From a bacterium (GTDB lineage: Bacteria; Cyanobacteriota; Vampirovibrionia; Gastranaerophilales; Gastranaerophilaceae), in NCBI GenBank assembly GCA_017541465.1, contig JAFXYZ010000055.1, positions 1 to 64,000 on the forward strand: a DNA stretch of 64,000 bases, read 5' to 3'. The notes below the pieces were generated by a model. That model worked only from the letters and a program-made list of their open reading frames with translations. It was not told where the DNA came from and searched no databases. How positions within the stretch are numbered: the stretch's first letter is position 1; each line of letters opens with the position of its first letter. A program made the position numbers and the translations under genes. Positions 54,639-62,994 of this stretch are shown here, in pieces.

Positions 54639-55733
54639 ATGCGGATTAATCCCGTTTATAATCTATCATTTTCAAGTGTAAAACGTGTCAATACACCGCA
54701 AAAGGGCACTGTATATTCCGCTGTAAATTTATCAAGTTCGCCTAAAAAGCCTGCTGTTGCCTACCCGAGAAGATATTTGCCCGACTACTATACCCCGCCT
54801 CTTGATTCCTCAAAAAGAACTTATGACCACTTTACGGGAATGAGGGATAAAAATTATCTTCTTTCTGTCATTAGCAGAACATTGACGGATATTTCCGCAC
54901 ATTCCGAAAAAGAATTTTCAATAGCCATGTTTGATATGGATAATTTTAAATCGGTAAATGAATTATTAGGGTATCAGACAGGTGATAATTTTATTAAGGT
55001 TATAAGCAAAAATATTTTGGATACCGCAAAGTCAAACGGACTTCATGCATACAGGTTCGGCGGTGAGGAATTTGTTCTTCTCTTTGATAAACAGCCAAAA
55101 GAAAAACAAAAAGAGATTGTTGCCGAAATTATCGAAAAAATTAACAGTGATGAATATATCCGCTCGCAGGAAACGGACTATCGTAATAATGCGTTTGAAA
55201 AACTCGAGCAATATACCCGTATGCACGATACCGTTAATAATCTCGTTGCAATGAAAACAAAACAGTCTTTGCTGAGAGAGTTAAAAACCAATTTCTCGAC
55301 CGAGGAAGCTAAAAATGATGCCTATCTCTTAAAAACTATGGACGATACGGATAAAAATATAAAAGATTTATATCTTGAATTGATTAATGAACAGCTCTCT
55401 TCCGAGGATGAGGACAAGGAAACAAAGACGCACCTTGAAAGAGTAAAGAATAAAATTGAAGGTGATGTTGAACTTTCAAAGTCTGAGTCTGATGAGCTTG
55501 ATGAATACCTGATCTCTGTCTATGACAGAACTTTTGAAATTCACCAGATTAAAAAATGGCTCAATGATATGGACAGAAACGGCGGCTTCAGTATTACGGG
55601 CGGTGTTGTCTGCTTTAACAAACATTCTCTTGAAAATCTGACTGCGCTCGATGTGGTTAATGAGGCGGGTGAAGTCCTCAAAAACGGCAAATTTACCCAA
55701 AAAGGGAAGAGCTATTACCATAATTTCAGCTGA
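54639..55733 (+). CDS. GGDEF-domain protein with large helical insertion
   Basis: 364 residues. An N-terminal tail (1-60) has the NLSFSSVKR motif. The GGDEF domain starts at DHFTGMRDKNYL (63-74), has metal-site Asp98 in MFDMDNFKSVNE, and the intact signature FGGEEF at 140-145. About 145 charged helical residues then interrupt the fold before its last strands (FSITGGVVCFN at about 316 and a degenerate DADxALYxAK-like end). Diguanylate cyclase activity is possible because the GGEEF loop is preserved, but the insertion is unusual. AAGGAAG lies eleven bases before the ATG. Overlaps the convergent asparaginase gene by eight bases. Confidence 0.8.
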   Translation: MRINPVYNLSFSSVKRVNTPQKGTVYSAVNLSSSPKKPAVAYPRRYLPDYYTPPLDSSKRTYDHFTGMRDKNYLLSVISRTLTDISAHSEKEFSIAMFDMDNFKSVNELLGYQTGDNFIKVISKNILDTAKSNGLHAYRFGGEEFVLLFDKQPKEKQKEIVAEIIEKINSDEYIRSQETDYRNNAFEKLEQYTRMHDTVNNLVAMKTKQSLLRELKTNFSTEEAKNDAYLLKTMDDTDKNIKDLYLELINEQLSSEDEDKETKTHLERVKNKIEGDVELSKSESDELDEYLISVYDRTFEIHQIKKWLNDMDRNGGFSITGGVVCFNKHSLENLTALDVVNEAGEVLKNGKFTQKGKSYYHNFS

Positions 55734-56703
55734 TTTTAAAGAGAAATTCGGCTTCCCCGATAATTTCCCCAGTTTCCGTTTTGATTTTTGTTTCGTATAA
55801 ATCATTTAAAGGGCTTTTAATAACATCTTCTTCTTCGAGCCAGCCTAAATCAAGCATTGATTTTATTATAACAAGAGAGCGGGCGGAGTATGAAGCATCA
55901 GAAATTTTGACCACAAGCGCTTCTTCACGTTTCAAATTCACAACGACAATAATCCCCCCTGCCCCGACTTTTGAGATTAAATTTCCTTTCCCTGCGCTGA
56001 TGATTTCACTGTCAATTCTTCCCCTTCCTCCTGCAAGATAGGGGTGGTTTAATATTGAAGTTCTTATTTTTTCATATTTTTCACTCAAAAACAGATTTAA
56101 AAATCCTTTCCCGAGTTCGGGTAAAGTCGTTGCAACCGTCGGAAGTGTGCATCCGTCTTTGCTTATAACAATATCTTTTGTTTCGCATAAGTTGCAAATT
56201 TGCTCAATAACGATTTTTGAGATGCTGTGGGATAAGTCGTTGTAATTACTGGTTTCAAAGTTTTTATGTTTGCAGAGAGTAAGCATAGCCGCGTGTTTCC
56301 CTGAGCAGTTGTTGTGAATTTTTAAGACGGGAAGGTTGTTTTTAATTAAATATTCCTTCTCATATTTGTCTAAAGGTGAATCGGGCGGGCAGAGAAGGTC
56401 ATTTTCGGTCATATTTATATTGTTTAAAATACTTCTTATGTGCCTCTGGTGTTCTTTTGTTCCCGTATGGGAGGCACAGCAGACCGCAATTTCTTCCTGC
56501 GTGAAGTTATTTATTCCTTCTTTTATTAAAGAAGAAAACTGAAGGGGTTTTGAACACGAGCGCTGATAAAATTTTATTCCTTCAGAGTTCCCTGTCTGGT
56601 GAAGGAGTTTTTCTTTTGAGAGGTGCACAATAAACCCCGAATGCGCACTCTCTTCAAGTCCGTTTCTCATATATTTTATTAAAACCGGATAATTATTTGC
56701 CAT
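55726..56703 (-). CDS. L-asparaginase II (PF06089 type)
   Basis: 325-residue member of the Rhizobium-type asparaginase family, which hydrolyses Asn to Asp and ammonia. Characteristic motifs: RSCSKPLQFSSLI with the nucleophile-region Ser/Lys, CCASHTGTKEHQ, HNNCSGKHAAML and GGRGRIDSEII. It is unrelated to the classical EcA-type enzymes. No signal peptide, so cytoplasmic. Convergent to the GGDEF gene. Confidence 0.9.
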   Translation of the reverse strand: MANNYPVLIKYMRNGLEESAHSGFIVHLSKEKLLHQTGNSEGIKFYQRSCSKPLQFSSLIKEGINNFTQEEIAVCCASHTGTKEHQRHIRSILNNINMTENDLLCPPDSPLDKYEKEYLIKNNLPVLKIHNNCSGKHAAMLTLCKHKNFETSNYNDLSHSISKIVIEQICNLCETKDIVISKDGCTLPTVATTLPELGKGFLNLFLSEKYEKIRTSILNHPYLAGGRGRIDSEIISAGKGNLISKVGAGGIIVVVNLKREEALVVKISDASYSARSLVIIKSMLDLGWLEEEDVIKSPLNDLYETKIKTETGEIIGEAEFLFKIS

Positions 56704-56906
56704 GAAAAAACTCTTTTTCTTCTCTTAACAGTATTCTACAACACATTGTTGATTTTTGCTTGTATATTATTGTATAAAAATTTTAATGTAGTATAATAAT
56801 CTTAAATAAGTATTGAAAATTTGCGAAATAGATATATAAATACTTAAAATTTAAATGCCGAAAGGGCAATATAACAGTGCACGATTATACCGCGTTTGAG
56901 GGTTAA

Positions 56907-59900
56907 ATGCAGCTTCTGGAAGTCAAAAACGATATAGCAAAAATCCTTTATTCACCGTCAGAAAAGCAACTGCTTTTGGCTGATTTTGTTTTGCTGGAGG
57001 ATATTAACCAGAGCCTTATCTGTCAGATTATCGGTATAGAATCCTCTGAGAACGATAACCTCAATATCGCTACGGTCAGACTTTCTTTATCTATAAGCAA
57101 AAATTCAAATTTATCCACCTATAACGGCTATATACCCTCAAAAGATTCAAATGTAATTTATATAAGCCCCCAGGAGATTGCCCAGCTCATAAAGAGTTCA
57201 AAAACAAATCTCTATTGGGGCAAATTATCCTCCCACAGTGAAGTTCCCATTTATTTAGGGCTTAATTTCCTGAGGGATAGGGCATATATCAGATGTGACA
57301 GTGTTGAAAACGCATCTCTTTTAAATTCTAATATTATCTATAATCTGCAGTTTAATAAGAAAAGAACGGTTGTCTTTGACTCTGAGGGTGCGTTCAGACA
57401 AATTGCACCTGTTTCAATGCTTACTTTAGGGAAAGATTTTAAACTTCCCCTAAACGTTCAGGCATTTGAATTTATCGCTTCAAACGACTTAACCGAATGC
57501 TCGGTTGAGAGCAGGGCATTTATTCAGGGCATCTTAATTGAGCTTGAAGAGTATGCTCAGAGCCTCGATGAAAAATTTATTCCGTTCAGCCTGTTTAAAA
57601 AGGTTGTTGATGAACAGGCAAGATTCAGTTCTATCCCCGAATTAATGATTTTAAGAAACAAGATTTTGAGATATGAGCAGGCGGGAATTTTTGCTGAAAC
57701 CTCATCTCAGTTCAAAATTTTCGGCGATTACCTCTCAAAATCAACAATAACAACCGTTGATGTTTCGGGTGTCGATGAAAAATACCATAAACTGGTTTTA
57801 AAAACTCTTGCTACAGAAATTAATAAAAAATGCTACCTCATTTTCAGTGCAAATGATACAAATATTGACAAAAATACGATTTCGCAAATTTATGATAACT
57901 CAAATATCCGCCCTGTAATAACTACGGGCTATGACTTTACTTATTCAAACCTCTTAAAGTCCTATTGCAAAAATATGGTGTTGTTTGCGCCTGTTGAGAA
58001 AAAATTTGAGGACGATGTATATTCCGTTTTCCTCAAAAAACTCAGACAAAAGGAATTTATCATCTATGGTGAAAACACCTTCTATATGCCTCTTGTTCTG
58101 AAACTCGAGCAGTTTGACAAAAACCTCTTTGATAAACTTCCCGATTACGAAATAAAAGAGGAAGGGGATAATTTCCTTGCCAGGGCTTCCCGGAGTGAAA
58201 AAGTTCAGCCTGAGAGAAGAATTTATAATGCTTTAGGACCTAAAACCCAGCCTACAAAACAGGAATTTGCAGATATAATCAGCCAGGAAATTGAACTTCC
58301 GTTTACCTCTGAAGAGGCTTCCGAGGTTATACCCGATTCAATACTTCAAATTCCCGATGAAGATTTCGTTCCCGAGGAATTAAATCTTGTTACTTCCCCT
58401 GTGGAAGAAAAGGAAGAACCGAAACCTGAGTCTGAAGAGGTGCTCAACTTAGATGAGCCTGTTCAGCAGACTTTTGATTTTAACTTAACTCAAAATGATG
58501 TTCAGTTGATTGAAGAAGAGCCAAAATCCGAAGAACTTCCTGAAATAAAAGATGAAACAATTCTTTTAGAACCACAAACAACAGAAGAAGAAATACCTTC
58601 TGCAGATATAACTTTTTATACAGAAGAAAAAGATGAGCCGTTAATTTCAGAACCTCAAACAATAGAAGAAATAACACCTTCCGGTGAGGTTGCCTTAGAG
58701 AAAGAAGAAAAATCTTTGCCCGAGGTTACTGATGTAATATCTTCCCCTGAAGAACCAAAAGTGGAAGAATTAACAGAACTCAAAGATGAGATTTCTTTGG
58801 TTGAAGAACCTGAAGAAAAAGAGCCTTCTCTTCAAAATGAAGAAATCTCTTTTGTTGATGAAATTGAGCAACTGCCTGAGGTTACGGACGAAATAACCTT
58901 TATTGAGACACCAAGAGAGGAAACTTCGGAAACTGACGATGCTCTTTCAGGTGTTCAGCAGAAAATTGATGAAGAAATATCAAAAGAATTAAATATTTTA
59001 ACTGAGCCCGAAGGTTTGGATATTATTTCAGAACCCTCCGAAATTACCGAGCTCTCACCACATCCTACTGAAATTGAGGGAAATGCACCAGATGATATAA
59101 CCGATGATGACCTCGATTTCCTAGATGAGTGTGAAATCAGCGACACAGAGGATATAATTGAAGAAGAAATTCCCGCTGTTTCTGCTGAAGATGAAGGAAA
59201 TTCTCTCTTTGAGGCTTATATAGAAGATAATAAACAGGAAAATAAACCCGAAGAAGCTGAAGAAGAAGATAAACATACCTTTAACGTTCCCAAGGTTGCT
59301 TATAAAGCCCGAAACGACTTAAAGGATATGCTTGAAATACCTGAAATAACTTCTGAAAAATATAATTTTGTCGAAGCCGATACACTTTTTGGTCATGCGG
59401 AAACGGTTGAAAATGTTGTAACCACACCCGAAAAGACAGAGGAAGAAACTCCCGTCATAATTGACTCAAAACCAGACAATACTTTAATTGTAGAAGAGAA
59501 TATTAATGATGAAGATTTAACCTTCCTTGATGAAATGCTCTCTTCACCTTCAGCCGAGGAACAAACTCTGGAAATAAGGGCTGAAGCCATTCCTGTTCTG
59601 GATGAAAACATTAATAAACTTGCGCAGGCGATTGATGAATTTAAAATAGATGAGTCTCCCGTTGTTGATACAGTTGAAAAAGTTGAGGAAGCTCAGAAAG
59701 AAAAAAATACAGAACCAGAAGCCGTAGAGCCTGAGCCCGTTATTGCTGAAGAAGTATCTTCTGCACCTGTTGAACACCCCGAAGTACAGCAAGCCGAACC
59801 TGTTTCTGACGTGGAAAAGGTTGAAATAAAAGAACCTGAACAACTTGTTTCGGTTGAAGAAGAACTTAAATTTGAAGAAGAACCTTCTTTAGATGAAGTA

Positions 59901-61064
59901 TATGTAAAATCAAGAATAACAACAGATGAAACTCCTGTTGCAATTAATCCGAATAATAATGAGGTGGAGCAGGTAGAAATTATTACCGACGAAGCTCCCG
60001 TTTCACTTCCAGCTTCCGGCAGCGCGGATATTAACCTTGATGTTAATGCTATCAATGAATCTATGGAATTAGCAAGCGGTGTTTCCGCATCGGAAAACAC
60101 TCCCGATTTAATTCCTGTTGAATTTATCGGTCTGACCGATGATGATATTGCAGTGCTCGACAGCAGCACCAGTGAAGTTCTTCAGATAAGTGAAGAGGAT
60201 AAAGACGTTGATATTTACGAACTGGAGGCGGCTTCATATACGGAAGAAGTCGATTCTGAAGGTTTGCTTGAGGACTTCATAGACGTTCCCGAAAATTATG
60301 AAGAGCCCGAAGAAGCCATACAAACAGAAGAGTCAATCCCCGAGAGCGAAGAAAAAACTCCCGAAAAACCTGTTGTAGTTGTTCAGGAAGAGGAAGAAGA
60401 AGAGCCCGTTGTCATTACTCAGGAGGAGGTTATTGCACCTCCCGTAGCGGAAGTCACTGAAGAGCCGGAAACCGTTGAAGAAGCTACCGAAACGGCAATA
60501 ACTTCAACACTCTCTGATGCCGTTCTTCAGACAATTCAGACAGATAATGAAGTTAAACCTGAAGAAAAAACAGATGAGTTGATTTCGGCTATTGAGTCAT
60601 CTGCCGATGAAGAAGAGGACAGTGAGGACAAGCTCTTTGCTGATTTCAGTATAGATGAAACTCCTCAGGTCAGAAAAGATAAGATTAATATAAATGTTGA
60701 AAATATTATTTCAAATGAAGCTCCAAAGGTAAGCCAGGAAAGAAGAAGAACTGTTGAGCAGTCAAGACACATTCCCACTCCTCCTCAGACTTCACCTCAA
60801 AGCTCTTCTCCAAACGAGCCTCCAAAAGAAACAAGGCAGGATATTCCCGTTTATGCCGTAAATCAGCCTAAAACAGAAAAGAAAAACGATGACGGAATTG
60901 ATTATGCGGTCGGTGACTGGGTATTCCACCCTAAATACGGCAGAGGGCAGGTAGAGAGTTTTGCACACTACAGCAATAAAATTCTCTTCTGCACAATTCT
61001 CTTTGATAATTTCGGCAGAAGAACACTTGATGCAAAACTTACAGGCTTAGAAAAGGTTAAATAG
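56907..61064 (+). CDS. Large acidic protein: degenerate HerA-like domain, disordered linker, Tudor-like end (1385 aa)
   Basis: Three parts. (1) Residues 1-430: a HAS-barrel-like start (TYNGYIPSKDSNVIYISPQE), then WGKLSSHSEVPIYLGLNFL, RAYIRCDSVENASLLNSNII where HerA has its GTTGSGKS Walker A, then VVFDSEGAF resembling HerA Walker B, and LGKDFKLPLNVQAFEF. The P-loop is lost, so no ATP hydrolysis is expected. (2) Residues 430-1328: very Glu/Pro/Ser-rich, presumably disordered. (3) Residues 1329-1385: VGDWVFHPKYGRGQVESF, like the C-terminal Tudor of UvrD/PcrA or CarD, which bind RNA polymerase. GAGGG precedes the ATG. A DNA- or transcription-linked scaffold is the inference; overlaps the next gene tail to tail by 18 bases. 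Confidence 0.6.
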   Translation: MQLLEVKNDIAKILYSPSEKQLLLADFVLLEDINQSLICQIIGIESSENDNLNIATVRLSLSISKNSNLSTYNGYIPSKDSNVIYISPQEIAQLIKSSKTNLYWGKLSSHSEVPIYLGLNFLRDRAYIRCDSVENASLLNSNIIYNLQFNKKRTVVFDSEGAFRQIAPVSMLTLGKDFKLPLNVQAFEFIASNDLTECSVESRAFIQGILIELEEYAQSLDEKFIPFSLFKKVVDEQARFSSIPELMILRNKILRYEQAGIFAETSSQFKIFGDYLSKSTITTVDVSGVDEKYHKLVLKTLATEINKKCYLIFSANDTNIDKNTISQIYDNSNIRPVITTGYDFTYSNLLKSYCKNMVLFAPVEKKFEDDVYSVFLKKLRQKEFIIYGENTFYMPLVLKLEQFDKNLFDKLPDYEIKEEGDNFLARASRSEKVQPERRIYNALGPKTQPTKQEFADIISQEIELPFTSEEASEVIPDSILQIPDEDFVPEELNLVTSPVEEKEEPKPESEEVLNLDEPVQQTFDFNLTQNDVQLIEEEPKSEELPEIKDETILLEPQTTEEEIPSADITFYTEEKDEPLISEPQTIEEITPSGEVALEKEEKSLPEVTDVISSPEEPKVEELTELKDEISLVEEPEEKEPSLQNEEISFVDEIEQLPEVTDEITFIETPREETSETDDALSGVQQKIDEEISKELNILTEPEGLDIISEPSEITELSPHPTEIEGNAPDDITDDDLDFLDECEISDTEDIIEEEIPAVSAEDEGNSLFEAYIEDNKQENKPEEAEEEDKHTFNVPKVAYKARNDLKDMLEIPEITSEKYNFVEADTLFGHAETVENVVTTPEKTEEETPVIIDSKPDNTLIVEENINDEDLTFLDEMLSSPSAEEQTLEIRAEAIPVLDENINKLAQAIDEFKIDESPVVDTVEKVEEAQKEKNTEPEAVEPEPVIAEEVSSAPVEHPEVQQAEPVSDVEKVEIKEPEQLVSVEEELKFEEEPSLDEVYVKSRITTDETPVAINPNNNEVEQVEIITDEAPVSLPASGSADINLDVNAINESMELASGVSASENTPDLIPVEFIGLTDDDIAVLDSSTSEVLQISEEDKDVDIYELEAASYTEEVDSEGLLEDFIDVPENYEEPEEAIQTEESIPESEEKTPEKPVVVVQEEEEEEPVVITQEEVIAPPVAEVTEEPETVEEATETAITSTLSDAVLQTIQTDNEVKPEEKTDELISAIESSADEEEDSEDKLFADFSIDETPQVRKDKININVENIISNEAPKVSQERRRTVEQSRHIPTPPQTSPQSSSPNEPPKETRQDIPVYAVNQPKTEKKNDDGIDYAVGDWVFHPKYGRGQVESFAHYSNKILFCTILFDNFGRRTLDAKLTGLEKVK

Positions 61065-62870
61065 TTTATTCTTTTTGTTTGGTTCTGCCTTTTCGATTAG
61101 GGTATTGACTGTTTTAACCTCATTTTCGTTAATGAGATACTGTTTTGATTCTTTTAAAAGCATAATTGCTTCTTTTGTTTTGTTTTCATTACAAAGGAAG
61201 TTAAAGTAGTCAAGAATGATGGAAAGATTAGCAGGCTCAAGTCTTTTTGCGAGAATAAAATTCGAGGCGGCATTGAGTTTATCTTCTCTTAAAACTGAGG
61301 CTTTTGCCATCATATATCTGTATTTTGCCTGAGTAATATCGAGGTTTGCGGCTTCTTTATAAAATTTATAAGCACTTTCCCAGTCACCTGTTTTGTAGTA
61401 GCAGTCTGCGGTTGATTCAAAGTATCTGACGTTCCCCGGCTCCTGCTCTAAGGCTAAACTCAGCTCATTTATTGCTTTTTGGTATTTTTTGTCTGACTTA
61501 TATATTTCTGATTTAAAGTAGTGAGCGCGCGAAGAGTTGTTATCGAGCTTTAAAATCTTTGCGATTACTTTATCCGCTTCAGAGAAAAGCTGTTTTCTGA
61601 TTAGTGCTTCGGTTTTTAAAAGCAGTCCGTCAATGAGATTTGGGTTATCTCCAATGATTTTGTTCGTTATTTCGATTGCCTCATCGAGCATCGAGCAGTT
61701 AAGCATATATTTAGTGCACTCCATTTTGTATTCAAGTGAGGCGGGATTATATTCCATAGCTTTTTTTATTGCTGCGATTGCTTTTTCCCACCAGCCGAGA
61801 GACGCAAATATTTTTGACGAGATAAAGTTAGAGTAATCGCTGTTTGGGTTGAGTTCGAGCGACTGTTTAATCAGTTTATCCGCGCTGACAATATCCTTTT
61901 CATCCAGTTTTAACTGAGCCTTTAAAGTTAGTGCGTTTGGCTGCTGAGGGTTTATTGATAAGATGTAATCTAAAACCCTGCTTGTCTTTGACGGCTCTTT
62001 ATTTGTGTAATACAAATAAGCGAGCGAAAAATTGTACGAAAGATTATTCGGATCGAGTTTAATTGCCTCGAGATAGTTCTGTTCTGCCTCTCTTAAAAAG
62101 CCTTTAAGTGAATAAGAGGTGGCGAGTTCATAAAAATATGTCGGGTTCTTTGAATCGGCTCTGCAGGCTGATGAGAGATACCTTATTGCGTCATCAAGGT
62201 TATTTCTTATGAAGTTTATTTCTCCGAGAAGGTAGTAAATATACCCGTTTGGCTGTTCCTTTAAGAGCTCTGTGAGAATTTCCTCCGATTCCTCGTATTT
62301 TTTATTGTCATAGAGCATAGACGCATATCTGAAGCCTGCTTCAAAATTTCTTCCGTCTTTATCGAGTGCACGTCTGTAAAATTCCTCCGACTGTTCAAAA
62401 TTGTTGAGATTTTCGTAAGTCAAACCCATATAATAAAGAAGATTTGAGTTATTATTTTTATCGCCCCCGTAGTTTTTCCATTCATCTATTATTCTGTCAA
62501 ATTCCCCCTGAAGAAGAAGGACATAAATGTACTGGGCAAAATATTCCGTCTCATCAATAAAATCAGAGGACAGTTCTCTTAAAATCTTTTCTGCTCTCCG
62601 GTAATTGCCGTTATTTCTCAATACCTCGGCGAGTTTAAATTTAATTCTTGTATCATCACCTTTTTTTGTAAGTGCCTGTTCAAGATATTCGATTGCCCTG
62701 TCGGGCTTTTTTAGTTTTTCATATAAAAATGCCAGCTCGCACATAATCTCAGAGCTGTTGTTGTCCATTGTGAGTGCTTTATAGAAATAATCAACCGCTT
62801 TTTTGTAGTTTTTTATCTCTTTATACTCAAAGGCTTTTCGTATGTATTCCGTTATTTCTTCAGTTTCCAT
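61047..62870 (-). CDS. TPR-repeat protein (607 aa)
   Basis: The longest TPR array here, about 16 motifs (PTYFYELATSYSLKGFLREA is canonical), ending in a Lys/Asn-rich tail. No export signal or extra domain. There is no Shine-Dalgarno; TATAAT lies six bases before the ATG. Convergent and overlapping with the 1385-residue protein. Scaffold by family; partners unknown. Confidence 0.85.
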   Translation of the reverse strand: METEEITEYIRKAFEYKEIKNYKKAVDYFYKALTMDNNSSEIMCELAFLYEKLKKPDRAIEYLEQALTKKGDDTRIKFKLAEVLRNNGNYRRAEKILRELSSDFIDETEYFAQYIYVLLLQGEFDRIIDEWKNYGGDKNNNSNLLYYMGLTYENLNNFEQSEEFYRRALDKDGRNFEAGFRYASMLYDNKKYEESEEILTELLKEQPNGYIYYLLGEINFIRNNLDDAIRYLSSACRADSKNPTYFYELATSYSLKGFLREAEQNYLEAIKLDPNNLSYNFSLAYLYYTNKEPSKTSRVLDYILSINPQQPNALTLKAQLKLDEKDIVSADKLIKQSLELNPNSDYSNFISSKIFASLGWWEKAIAAIKKAMEYNPASLEYKMECTKYMLNCSMLDEAIEITNKIIGDNPNLIDGLLLKTEALIRKQLFSEADKVIAKILKLDNNSSRAHYFKSEIYKSDKKYQKAINELSLALEQEPGNVRYFESTADCYYKTGDWESAYKFYKEAANLDITQAKYRYMMAKASVLREDKLNAASNFILAKRLEPANLSIILDYFNFLCNENKTKEAIMLLKESKQYLINENEVKTVNTLIEKAEPNKKNKLFNLF

Positions 62871-62876
62871 AATAAT

Positions 62877-62904
62877 ATTATATTTTATCTTTTTTATTAG
62901 TAAA
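62877..62904 (-). promoter_or_regulatory. Candidate leaderless promoter of the 607-aa TPR gene
   Basis: TTTACT, 16-base spacer, TATAAT, then ATTATT and the ATG, with no ribosome site. Confidence 0.55.
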
Positions 62905-62955
62905 GTTTTTTAATATTCGTTATATAAAATATTAAAGAGTTGCCTTTTCTTTAGG

Positions 62956-62964
62956 TGGTATAAT
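62956..62964 (+). promoter_or_regulatory. Extended -10 promoter element
   Basis: TGGTATAAT (TGnTATAAT) 30 bases before the last gene's ATG, with GAGGAG between them as ribosome site. Confidence 0.55.
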
Positions 62965-62994
62965 ATACTTAAATATAGTTAAGAAGAGGAGCTG

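Noticed and set aside
59693-60169. 158-residue Ser/Thr-rich minus-strand open frame
   Set aside because: Antisense shadow of the Glu-rich linker (GAA/TTC codon bias) in the 1385-residue protein.
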